A stretch of DNA of 13,722 nucleotides from Lachnospiraceae bacterium (GTDB lineage Bacteria > Bacillota_A > Clostridia > Lachnospirales > Lachnospiraceae), in contig VSOD01000067.1 of the NCBI GenBank assembly GCA_009774655.1, positions 1 through 13,722 on the forward strand. The letters are read 5' to 3'. Both the position numbers and the translations under genes were made by a program. Positions within the stretch are counted from its first letter, which is position 1. Each line of letters begins with the position of its first letter. Positions 1-6,869 of the stretch are shown here, one piece after another. The notes below the pieces were generated by a model. That model worked only from the letters and a program-made list of their open reading frames with translations. It did no database searches and was not told the origin of the DNA.

Positions 1-2
1 AT

Positions 3-758
3 TTTGAGAATTTAAAACGTGAAAAAAACCGGTTGGTTGCCCGCGCTAAAAGGAGCAATGAATGGGACTATGAAAAGTTTTTTGATGCTGAAAAGGCAAA
101 AAAATGGGGAGAGTGGGCAAATAGAGGAATACTTAGAAAAAAGGCAAAAAAATGGGGAGAGTGGGCAGATAGAGGAATACTTAGAATTGCGGGTGAAACA
201 GACATTAATTTTAAAAAGGATAGAAGCAATCAAAAATATGCGTATTACAAAAAGCTCATTGAAAACAGTGAATTCAGTAATGAAGATAAAGAAAAACATT
301 TGTGTAAATTAGCCTGGTGTGAAAGAAGGTTTCATTCTTTGGAGAATTTTTCTCTTATGCTCGTTCCGGGAGAATTGAATAATGTTAAAGGAAATAGTCG
401 TGATAGAATGGATAGATTTATTTGGCTGTTGAACGGATATTTTGAAAAAAGAGAACGGAATAAAGATAATAGCGGCTATGATAAATATGGACATAAACTT
501 TTTTCGAAAGCAAAAGGAAAAAATTATAAGAAAGAGTATCAAGAAACGTGCCTGGAAGTGATATATGAGTATTTATCATTGTTTGAGGACGTTTATGATT
601 ATTGTGGTCAAATATATAAAATGGACGCAGCTGCGGTTAAGCGCTTTCTTGCGTCAGGAGAAAAAGAACGTTTTAAAACGGGTAGAGATGTGGTTGAATA
701 TATGCAACTGGCGGAGGATTATTGGAAAAACAAACATAATTTCATTTTTCACACATAG
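3..758 (+). CDS. Hypothetical protein, 5' end outside window
   Basis: The frame is open to the left edge, so the 251 visible residues are the C-terminal part of a longer protein. An internal TTG at 33 could serve as a start, but it has no convincing RBS and the frame reads through it. The protein is highly charged and soluble-looking, with no signal peptide or membrane segment. A 16-residue block rich in Lys, Trp and Gly (KAKKWGEWA..RGILR) occurs twice in tandem at about residues 31-62. A more conserved-looking core, FHSLENFSLM followed by NNVKG.SRDRMDRFI, lies at about 110-140 and resembles unnamed accessory proteins of Firmicutes. I do not recognise the function. The coding DNA is AT-rich compared with the STM-type cluster to the right. 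It is followed by a 160-bp gap and an ATPase gene with its own promoter. Confidence 0.75.
   Translation, partial: FENLKREKNRLVARAKRSNEWDYEKFFDAEKAKKWGEWANRGILRKKAKKWGEWADRGILRIAGETDINFKKDRSNQKYAYYKKLIENSEFSNEDKEKHLCKLAWCERRFHSLENFSLMLVPGELNNVKGNSRDRMDRFIWLLNGYFEKRERNKDNSGYDKYGHKLFSKAKGKNYKKEYQETCLEVIYEYLSLFEDVYDYCGQIYKMDAAAVKRFLASGEKERFKTGRDVVEYMQLAEDYWKNKHNFIFHT
91..186 (+). repeat. 48-bp tandem duplication inside a gene
   Basis: Copy one is 91-138 and copy two is 139-186, directly adjacent. They are identical except for A120 versus G168, so 47 of 48 bases match. The period is exactly 16 codons, so the duplication stays in frame and repeats a KAKKWGEWA-type block. The near identity at DNA level suggests a recent slippage or unequal-exchange event. 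Confidence 0.95.
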
Positions 759-816
759 CCGGGAACATGTGGAAAAATAAAGATCGGGGCGGAGAAAGGG
801 CGTATTTTATTGTTTT

Positions 817-828
817 GAGACCGGTCTC
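817..828. promoter_or_regulatory. 12-bp perfect palindrome, possible operator
   Basis: GAGACCGGTCTC is a perfect 12-bp palindrome that ends where the -35 candidate of the downstream ATPase gene begins. This is a usual place for a dimeric regulator to bind. No regulator gene lies next to it, so the operator role is inference only. Confidence 0.4.
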
Positions 829-857
829 TTGCATATACTATTTTGTATCGGTATAAT
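829..857 (+). promoter_or_regulatory. Candidate sigma-A promoter for the ATPase gene
   Basis: A perfect TATAAT is at 852-857, with TTGCAT at 829-834 and a 17-bp spacer. The -35 matches the consensus in only three positions, but they are the important TTG. The site is 61 bp upstream of the ATPase start and sits in AT-rich DNA. Confidence 0.55.
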
Positions 858-918
858 AAGAATTGCAATGTAGTTTCGAAAAAATAAAAATATTTATTTT
901 TTGAAAGCGGGAGATCAT

Positions 919-2133
919 ATGAAAACAATAACAAGAACAAAGTATCTGAATAGGATAATTGAGTTGAACCAAACTCCTGATATTAAAATCATTACAGGCA
1001 TTCGTCGTTCGGGAAAGTCAAAATTGATGCAGGCATATATTGAGTACCTGAGAAATCATTATGAAAATATCAATATTATTTTTGTTGACTTTATGGATCT
1101 GACATACGAAGAAATCAGAGAGTATCATGCACTTCATGCTTACGTAGAGCAACATTTTCAAGAGGAAAAAGTAAATTACCTTTTCGTGGATGAAGTTCAA
1201 ATGTGTCCAAAATTTGAATTGGCAATCAACAGTCTTTATTCCAAAGGAAAATATGATATTTATATTACGGGTTCTAATGCTTTTTTATTAAGTGCTGATC
1301 TGGCAACTCTTTTTACCGGACGTTATATCGAGATTCACGTGTTCCCATTCAGTTTTCAGGAGTACTGCCAGTATTATGATGAGACCGGCGATAAGGAAAA
1401 ACTCTTTGATGAGTATTCCACAAAGGGAGGACTGGCAGGTTCTTACGCTTACAGAACGGAAAGAGATAGAATAAATTACATTAAGGAAGTTTATGAAACG
1501 ATCGTCACGAGAGATCTTGTGCAGAAATATTCTTTGCCGGATACGTTAGTCCTTCAGAAACTGTGTGAATTTCTTATGGATAACATCAGTAACCTTACTT
1601 CTCCAAACAAGACCAGTCAGTTGCTGACAGCGAATAAGACAACAACTAATCATGTAACAGTCGGCAGATATATTAAATATTTGTGCAATGCCTTTGTTTT
1701 TTATGACATAAAGCGTTATGATATCCGCGGAAAGAAGTATTTGGAAAGTTCTGAAAAATTCTATTTGTGTGATACGGGTATCCGATATGCCATTTTAGGA
1801 AACAGGAATATGGACTACGGCAGAGTATATGAGAATATGGTCTGTATTGAACTGCTCCGCCGGGGATATGATGTGTGTGTCGGAAAATTGTATCAGAAGG
1901 AAATTGATTTTGTGGCGCAAAAAGGGAGCGAGAAAATCTATATCCAGGTCAGTGACAATATTTCGGATCAGAATACTCTTGAAAGAGAATGTTTGCCCTT
2001 ACTGCAAATCAGAGATGCTTATCCCAAAAAGATCATTGCCAGGACCAGGCACCCGAAATATGGTTATGAGGGTATTGAGATTTACAATATAGCTGACTGG
2101 CTGTTGCAGGAAGAGGGAAATGATGACATATAG
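919..2133 (+). CDS. AAA_14/DUF4143-type ATP-binding protein
   Basis: A 404-residue P-loop ATPase of the family that joins an AAA_14 domain to a C-terminal DUF4143 domain. The Walker A loop GIRRSGKS is at about residues 27-34. The Walker B strand YLFVDEVQ is at about 87-94, and a sensor-like ITGSNA at about 116-121. The C-terminal half has GRVYENMV (about 301-308) and EIDFVAQK..IYIQVS (about 328-345), the E-x-D...Q/E-x-S pattern that resembles a PD-(D/E)XK nuclease fold. The ATG at 919 is chosen because GGGAG lies 5 bp upstream; an in-frame TTG at 901 has no such site. These proteins are common, cytosolic, often multi-copy accessory genes in Clostridia and archaea, and their cellular role is unsettled; DNA processing or defence has been suggested. 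Length and motifs look intact. The gene ends 12 bp into a small broken ORF that starts at 2120. Confidence 0.92.
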   Translation: MKTITRTKYLNRIIELNQTPDIKIITGIRRSGKSKLMQAYIEYLRNHYENINIIFVDFMDLTYEEIREYHALHAYVEQHFQEEKVNYLFVDEVQMCPKFELAINSLYSKGKYDIYITGSNAFLLSADLATLFTGRYIEIHVFPFSFQEYCQYYDETGDKEKLFDEYSTKGGLAGSYAYRTERDRINYIKEVYETIVTRDLVQKYSLPDTLVLQKLCEFLMDNISNLTSPNKTSQLLTANKTTTNHVTVGRYIKYLCNAFVFYDIKRYDIRGKKYLESSEKFYLCDTGIRYAILGNRNMDYGRVYENMVCIELLRRGYDVCVGKLYQKEIDFVAQKGSEKIYIQVSDNISDQNTLERECLPLLQIRDAYPKKIIARTRHPKYGYEGIEIYNIADWLLQEEGNDDI

Positions 2134-2296
2134 CAATCCCAATACCGCTTATGCATTGATCTATCAGAAGCCTGTATTCCGGTAAAAATCAATAAACAGT
2201 CTGTTTGTATTGATAATGGTATTGCTGACATTAAATGAACAGGAAGAAAAAGTAATAGACAAAATCATGTCGGCACCAGACACAAAAAATCCTTAG
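2120..2296 (+). pseudogene. Small ORF with internal stop after the ATPase
   Basis: An ATG at 2120 overlaps the ATPase 3' end and has an AGGAAGAGGG purine run just upstream. It reads MMTYSNPNTAYALIYQKPVFR and then a TAA at 2183-2185. The same frame continues without another stop through a peptide containing LTLNEQEEKVIDKIMSAPD to a TAG at 2294-2296. The layout fits a short gene broken by one nonsense change, but the length is small and the shared frame has a one-in-three chance of being accidental. No function is recognised. Confidence 0.25.
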
Positions 2297-2346
2297 GATT
2301 GCTGGACAATCTTCTTTCTAAATTCGGGAGTGTAGTTCTGTGACAT
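2293..2346 (-). pseudogene. IS3-family transposase orfA, N-terminal stub
   Basis: On the minus strand an ATG at 2346 with AGAGGT about 8 bp upstream starts a 17-residue peptide, MSQNYTPEFRKKIVQQS, followed by TAA. The first 14 residues look like the start of IS3-family OrfA proteins (HTH_Tnp_1 type), which normally continue into a helix-turn-helix of about 100 residues. Here the frame ends at once, so the rest of the element is deleted and the last few residues probably come from the joined DNA. Confidence 0.65.
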
Positions 2347-2420
2347 AATGAGTACCTCTTTTTTTGTGATTTTAATGATATCTCATTAGCCACTCTCGTT
2401 ACAACTTTAGTATAGCACTT
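2293..2420 (-). mobile_element. IS3-family element remnant, orfA-side end only
   Basis: This stretch holds the orfA stub and about 70 bp of leader up to the presumed outer end near 2415-2420. A TATACT at 2414-2409 on the minus strand may be part of the IS promoter. The outer end abuts a 5'-truncated pRiA4b ORF-3-like gene, as expected if the element inserted into that gene and then lost most of its body. Neither terminal inverted repeat can be confirmed because the partner end is missing. Confidence 0.5.
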
Positions 2421-2428
2421 CAAAATCT

Positions 2429-2779
2429 GTGTTGGAAAAAGGAATGACTTTCGGTTATCAATATGATTTTGGTTCCACTACGGAACTTATGATAACGGTT
2501 GCAAATTACAGGGTCATGAACAATAGGAAAGAGAAATTGATCATCTTGTCCAGAAATAATCCAATTGAAATTTTATGTGAAGAATGTGGAAAGAAACCGG
2601 TGGCGTACATATGCACGGAATGCTTTTATGAAGGAAGCGGACGGCTGTGTGAAGACTGTACCAGGACTCATGAGTGTGGAGAGGAAATGCTTTTGCCGGT
2701 TTGTAATTCACCGCGAATGGGAGTCTGCGGCTATTGCGGGAGTGACATATATCCGGATCAGTTTGTAGCGGATAAATAA
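2429..2779 (+). pseudogene. pRiA4b ORF-3-like zinc-ribbon protein, 5'-truncated
   Basis: The 116-residue reading frame begins with MTFGYQYDFGSTTELMITV, which resembles the inner part of the plasmid pRiA4b ORF-3 domain (PF07929, motif YDFG), not a natural N terminus. It then carries a cysteine-rich tail with CxxC pairs at about 50/53, 62/65, 74/77 and 100/103, plus single Cys at 83 and 92, a probable double zinc ribbon. The GTG at 2429 is only the first possible start after an in-frame TAG at 2408-2410 that lies in the IS remnant, and no RBS precedes it. The upstream half is missing, so I infer truncation by the adjacent IS3-type element. Known family members have unknown function and are often near mobile DNA. 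Confidence 0.6.
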
Positions 2780-2860
2780 AAATTGTTTATATAATTTGAT
2801 GGTGGTTGTACAAGTGGATTTTATCAATAAGTTTGTATTTGTAACCGGAAGGCCATGGAA

Positions 2861-2902
2861 TGAAAAGCAGGAAGTCTTTTAAGAGACATGTCCTGCTTTT
2901 CA
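2861..2902. terminator. Bidirectional hairpin terminator
   Basis: TGAAAAGCAGGA (2861-2872) and TCCTGCTTTTCA (2891-2902) are perfect 12-bp inverted repeats with an 18-nt loop that contains a further GTCT/AGAC pair. The stem has an A-tract on one side and a T-tract on the other, so either strand gives a GC core followed by U residues. It lies between two convergent genes (ends at 2779 and 2946), as expected for a shared terminator. Confidence 0.7.
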
Positions 2903-2945
2903 GCTTGTTTGCGGACCAAATGTCTTTATGGGAAATGCTTTCGCA

Positions 2946-3290
2946 CTATTCCCTGTCATACTTTATCATTTCTTCTTTGATACTATGGCAAATCGCTATA
3001 ACAAATCGTTTTTGCTTTTCCGTGCATCCTGCAAGCAGAGATTTTTCTTCTTTCATCATAGTAGAGGTGTCTTTTTTCAGCACGTCGGCCAACAGGTCAT
3101 CGACTGTAGTGTCCAGCGCACCGGCGATCAGCAGTATCGTTGTCAGGCTGGGGTGCTTCTTTCCCGATTCGATCCGGCAAAGATAATCAGGTGCGATTTC
3201 AGCCTTTTCGGCCAGCTTTTCCTGTGTCCAGAATTTTTGTCTGCGTAGTTTTCGGATACGCAGGCCAACAGCGCTGTAATTAATTTTCAT
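2946..3290 (-). CDS. XRE-family HTH transcriptional regulator
   Basis: A 114-residue cytosolic DNA-binding protein of the Cro/C1 type. The helix-turn-helix spans about residues 21-45: TQEKLAEKA is the first helix, IAPDYLCRIESG the recognition helix, and KHPSLTTILLIAGALD the following conserved helix. The C-terminal third is charged and may serve in dimerisation or stability. The ATG at 3290 has a G-rich AGGGGG-like site (minus strand TATGGGGGTATTCAA) upstream. It is divergent from the serine recombinase operon with a 154-bp spacer holding a 10-bp inverted repeat, so it probably represses the recombinase genes, itself, or both. Its 3' end faces a terminator hairpin. The family call is firm; the target is inference. 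Confidence 0.9.
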   Translation of the reverse strand: MKINYSAVGLRIRKLRRQKFWTQEKLAEKAEIAPDYLCRIESGKKHPSLTTILLIAGALDTTVDDLLADVLKKDTSTMMKEEKSLLAGCTEKQKRFVIAICHSIKEEMIKYDRE

Positions 3291-3318
3291 TTGAATACCC
3301 CCATAGGTTTAAATTGGC

Positions 3319-3346
3319 CTGATGGTCAATTTTTTATGACCATCAG
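3319..3346. promoter_or_regulatory. 10-bp inverted repeat, candidate XRE operator
   Basis: CTGATGGTCA (3319-3328) and TGACCATCAG (3337-3346) are perfect inverted repeats separated by 8 bases of A/T. The site sits in the only spacer between the divergent XRE gene and the recombinase operon, 29 bp from the XRE start codon. Size and symmetry suit a dimeric HTH repressor. A transcript hairpin is an alternative reading. Confidence 0.6.
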
Positions 3347-3444
3347 TACATGGAATAGTTAAGTGTTATTTTATAAAATTACTGTAAGCATTTCATTAAG
3401 AAGTGGAGAACGTGCAGCAGACTGCGCAGGAACGGAGGATTTTT

Positions 3445-5316
3445 ATGAAAGAAGCAGAACTGCCCGGCATAAACGCAGACATACAAAAATCCAGAATACG
3501 GTCGCGCTATCAGGGTGTAGATCCGAAGTTACTGGAAGTGATCCCTGCAAAACCAGCAGCAGATTTGTACGATGACAGTGCACATCGGAGAGTGGCGGTT
3601 TATGCCCGTGTTTCTACGGATGATCCGCGTCAGACATCGTCCTACGAGCTGCAGAAGAATTATTATGAGGACTATGTGGGCCGTTACCGGAATTGGGAAC
3701 TGGTTCGTATCTATGCAGACGAGGGAATCAGCGGAACGTCACTGCGGCACAGAGATTCATTCAATCAGATGATTGATGACTGTGCAGCCGGTAAGATTGA
3801 TATGATCATTACCAAAAGTGTTTCCCGCTTTGCACGCAATATCATGGATTGTATTGGAACCGTTAATAAACTGAAAGAGCGGCAGCCTCCCATTGGGGTA
3901 TTTTTTGAGAACGAGCAGATCTATACGTTGAATCAGCAGTCGGAAATGAGTCTGTCTTTTATTGCCGCCATGGCGCAGGAAGAGTCCCATGTAAAAAGCT
4001 CCAGCATGAATGCGTCCTATGAAATGCGTTTTTCCCATGGGATTTTTCTGACGCCGCCATTGCTGGGCTATGATCAGGATGGAGACGGGAATCTGGTCAT
4101 TAACGAGGAAGAAGCAAAAACAGTCCGGCTGATCTATTTTATGTATCTGTACGGATATTCTACGCAGCAGATCGCAGATCTGTTGACGGAGCTGGCACGA
4201 CCGACCAAAAAGGGCAATACTGCCTGGAGCAGCAATTCTGTTCTGGGTGTTTTGCAGAATGAAAGACATTGCGGAGAAATATTAGCCCATAAAACCTTTA
4301 CTCCCAATTATCTTGATCATAAGGCGCGTAAGAATTGCGGAGACCGCAATCAGTACAGACAGTCCGGACATCATGAAGCGATCGTCACCCCAGAAGACTT
4401 TGTTGCAGTGCAGAGAAAAATAAGCAATGCGAAATACGGCACAAGCGGAATACCGGAACTTCATGTGATTCCGGAAGGGGCGTTAAAAGGTTTTGTCATT
4501 GTCAATCCGAGATGGGCGTCCTTCACAGCAGAAGATTACAGGGCGGCATCTGACAGAATAGAGGGTACGGCTGAAAATTCTGCTGAGGATGTACTGATCA
4601 GCCCGCAAAATGGCGAACCGGATCTCCGGGGCTATGAAATAGCACGCACAGAGTTTTTTAATGCCGCATTGAGAATCAGCGTAACGATTTCCGGTAACGG
4701 TATGAGATTTGGAATTGATGCAGTCCAAAAGCTGAATAACATACCGTATGTGGAGCTGCTGATCCATCCGAAGCTGCATCAGCTGGCAGTCCGTCCGAGT
4801 AAAAAAGAGGTTCGGACCGCGATAAAATGGGCGACTGCGGCAAATGTGAAATATCAGCCCAGGATTATTACCGGAGCGGCATTCCTGCCGACATTGTTTG
4901 AATTGTTCGGGTGGAAAAGGGAGTACCGCTACAGGATTACCGGTGTACGTCGTCAGAAAGGCAGTGAAATGGTGCTGCTGTTTGACCTGCAGGAAACGGA
5001 GGTTCTGATACCGGTGGAAAAGATCAGGAAGTTTTGCGAGGAGAATAATCTTCCGCAGGAAGAGTTTACACCTGTAAATGGATCCGGTTATCAGGGAAAG
5101 ATCCTGGCGTATCCATTGCCGTGGGCACAGAGCTTCGGCAGTGAATTTTATCAGCATACACAGGCTTCGCCCAGCAGCGGCATAGATCATGGCGGCCTGT
5201 GGAATGTGACAATGCAGGGGGATCCTTATTATGGGAACGAACCACAACCGCGCCCGAAAGAGCATATTGAGCAGAATATCAGGAAACTTCTGGAAGGATT
5301 GCAGAAGGAGGAGTAA
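3445..5316 (+). CDS. Large serine recombinase, zinc-ribbon-less type
   Basis: A 623-residue site-specific recombinase. The resolvase domain (about 48-200) shows YARVSTDD with the likely nucleophile Ser57, YADEGISGTS at about 90-99 and SVSRFARN at about 125-132. The DNA-binding 'Recombinase' domain (PF07508) spans about 205-330, with TAWSSNSVLGVLQNERHCGE at its core. The usual CxxC zinc ribbon is absent. Instead there is LKGFVIVNPRWASFTAEDYRAAS (about 347-369) and a C-terminal domain at about 396-570. That domain is clearly related to the whole of the next protein. ATG 3445 is preferred because GGAGG lies 6 bp upstream; an in-frame GTG at 3403 has none. The enzyme should cut and rejoin att sites through a 5'-phosphoserine intermediate. 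It heads a four-gene operon and is probably controlled by the divergent XRE regulator. All key residues are present. Confidence 0.93.
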   Translation: MKEAELPGINADIQKSRIRSRYQGVDPKLLEVIPAKPAADLYDDSAHRRVAVYARVSTDDPRQTSSYELQKNYYEDYVGRYRNWELVRIYADEGISGTSLRHRDSFNQMIDDCAAGKIDMIITKSVSRFARNIMDCIGTVNKLKERQPPIGVFFENEQIYTLNQQSEMSLSFIAAMAQEESHVKSSSMNASYEMRFSHGIFLTPPLLGYDQDGDGNLVINEEEAKTVRLIYFMYLYGYSTQQIADLLTELARPTKKGNTAWSSNSVLGVLQNERHCGEILAHKTFTPNYLDHKARKNCGDRNQYRQSGHHEAIVTPEDFVAVQRKISNAKYGTSGIPELHVIPEGALKGFVIVNPRWASFTAEDYRAASDRIEGTAENSAEDVLISPQNGEPDLRGYEIARTEFFNAALRISVTISGNGMRFGIDAVQKLNNIPYVELLIHPKLHQLAVRPSKKEVRTAIKWATAANVKYQPRIITGAAFLPTLFELFGWKREYRYRITGVRRQKGSEMVLLFDLQETEVLIPVEKIRKFCEENNLPQEEFTPVNGSGYQGKILAYPLPWAQSFGSEFYQHTQASPSSGIDHGGLWNVTMQGDPYYGNEPQPRPKEHIEQNIRKLLEGLQKEE

Positions 5317-5319
5317 CGA

Positions 5320-5913
5320 ATGAAAACGGCAGAGAAAACGGAGCAGAAAGAAACTTTCAGCTATGATGGATATCAGGTTGTGCGGGGCGAATTCTTTGCT
5401 CATACGTTTGAACCTTCCATTACTTTTAATGATAATAAAGTCTATGTAAATATGGCCTGTCTCAAGCAGATGCCAATGGTGGAATACATTCAGATTCTGA
5501 TCAACCAGCAGGCGAAAAAACTGGTGGTCCGTCCATGCAAAGAAGATGAAAAGGATTCTTTCCGGTGGTGCAGCAGTACGGGCAGGCGAAGGCCAAAGCA
5601 GATCACCTGCCGGATTTTCTATGCGAAGCTGGCGGAGATGATGCAGTGGAATCCGGCTTACCGGTATAAAATACTTGGGAAGATGGTCACGGCGAACAGC
5701 GAACAGCTTTATATTTTTGACCTGACGGCAACAGAGATGTACCGGCGTATCCGGCAGGAGAGCGGACGGGCCAATGGACGCATGCCAATATTTCCGGCGG
5801 AATGGCAGGATCAGTTCGGCCTGCCGGTGAACGAACACCGTAAGCAGCTGAAAATTAATATTTTTGACGGGTATACGGTCTTTGGAATAAAAGGAACAGC
5901 CATGGAGCGTTAG
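5320..5913 (+). CDS. Standalone recombinase C-terminal-domain paralogue
   Basis: A 197-residue protein starting 3 bp after the recombinase stop, with AAGGAGGAG 6 bp upstream. Residues about 17-170 align by eye with recombinase residues about 396-570: GYQVVRGEFF against GYEIARTEFF, KKLVVRPCKED against HQLAVRPSKKE, PAYRYKILG against REYRYRITG, EQLYIFDLTATEM against EMVLLFDLQETEV. No catalytic resolvase motifs, signal peptide or membrane segment occur. The domain family is not one I can name. Shared fold and tight linkage suggest a partner subunit of the recombinase, for example a directionality or architectural factor that contacts the same DNA or forms a heteromer through this domain. That role is inference; homology is visible directly. 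Confidence 0.88.
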   Translation: MKTAEKTEQKETFSYDGYQVVRGEFFAHTFEPSITFNDNKVYVNMACLKQMPMVEYIQILINQQAKKLVVRPCKEDEKDSFRWCSSTGRRRPKQITCRIFYAKLAEMMQWNPAYRYKILGKMVTANSEQLYIFDLTATEMYRRIRQESGRANGRMPIFPAEWQDQFGLPVNEHRKQLKINIFDGYTVFGIKGTAMER

Positions 5914-5953
5914 TTGGAAGAATTGTGGCGTAAGTCAGAAAGGATGTGTGAAT

Positions 5954-6868
5954 ATGAATGGGGAGAGCTGTATCCTCAAAATTGATCCGGAATTTCGCAG
6001 GCTGGTATTTCCTCTCAGCCCTGAGGAATATGCTGCGTTGGAGGGACGGATTTTGCAGCATGGCTGCAGTCAGCCTGTCGTGGCCTGGTACGGCTGTATC
6101 ATGCAGGGATTTGCGCAGTATGAGATCTGTAAAATGCGGGACATTGCATTTCAGGTAAAGAATATCAGTTTCTGTGTCAGGGAGGAGGCGATATCAATTA
6201 CCTGCCGGGAAGAATTGAGAAGCAGACATCTGCCGGAAAATCAGCGGCGGTATCTGATTGGAAAGCGATACAATGCAGATGTGATCATCGAAGCGCATAA
6301 CGCTGCCGGTACTGACCAGTTTAAGGAGCGTAACAGAAGAGATCTCGCTAAAGGGAAGAAATACTATGAAAGCAGTGCCGGCCGGACGAAGGAAAGAATT
6401 GCCGAAGAATACGGCTTAAGCAGGTGTTCCGTCACCAGGTATGGGATATATGCACAGGCTATAGATTATATTGCGTCTATACAGCCGGATACGGCTGTGC
6501 TGATTCTTGCAGGCGGAACGAAAATATCGACGGAATCGGTTATGGCCTGCTATGGAAAAACAGAGGAGGAAGTGGCGCAATTACTGACGGCATCAAGAGA
6601 ACGAGGCCGTATGAAGAAGCAGGTTTTGGAAGTGAAAGAAACTGTAAAGAGCATGAGCATTAAAGATATGCCGGTTTTTGACCCGGATGCCGAAATCAAC
6701 AGTCTTGCGCTGACAATTCCGTCGTGGATCAGTTCCATTGACCGTACACAGTCTGCCGCTCAGTTCCCGCTGCTGACGATCAAAGGGAAAAAACAGCTGG
6801 AACATCAGCTGTATCAATTACAGAAAGCCATTCAGATCATGCTGCATGCGCTGGAGGAGGTGCGTTGA
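5954..6868 (+). CDS. ParB-like protein with HTH, degenerate signature
   Basis: A 304-residue protein. The N-terminal ~70 residues follow the ParB/Srx-like layout: KIDPEFRRLVFPLSPEEYAAL, then Q-PVVAWYG and QGFAQYEIC. Related proteins have a D-G-H-x-R-type signature at the last position; here it reads QGFAQ, so the nucleotide-binding or catalytic residues seem lost. Next comes EELRSRHLPENQRRYLIGKRY (about 86-106), a conserved element of these proteins, then an HTH (RIAEEYGLSRCSVTRYGIYA, about 148-167). The C-terminal region is helical and ends at a gene junction with only one base before the next ATG. ATG 5954 is preferred over GTG 5948 because the AGAAAGGA site gives 9-bp spacing. Likely DNA-binding in the recombinase module. 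Confidence 0.8.
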   Translation: MNGESCILKIDPEFRRLVFPLSPEEYAALEGRILQHGCSQPVVAWYGCIMQGFAQYEICKMRDIAFQVKNISFCVREEAISITCREELRSRHLPENQRRYLIGKRYNADVIIEAHNAAGTDQFKERNRRDLAKGKKYYESSAGRTKERIAEEYGLSRCSVTRYGIYAQAIDYIASIQPDTAVLILAGGTKISTESVMACYGKTEEEVAQLLTASRERGRMKKQVLEVKETVKSMSIKDMPVFDPDAEINSLALTIPSWISSIDRTQSAAQFPLLTIKGKKQLEHQLYQLQKAIQIMLHALEEVR

Positions 6869-6869
6869 T

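Noticed and set aside
91..186. CRISPR-like repeat
   Set aside because: Only two adjacent copies without spacers, fully inside a reading frame and an exact multiple of codons.
4483..5838. 451-residue minus-strand ORF across the recombinase and its paralogue
   Set aside because: It is antisense to two genes with clear family homology and spans their junction; its composition (many Cys, His, Arg, Phe runs) looks like a reverse-frame shadow.
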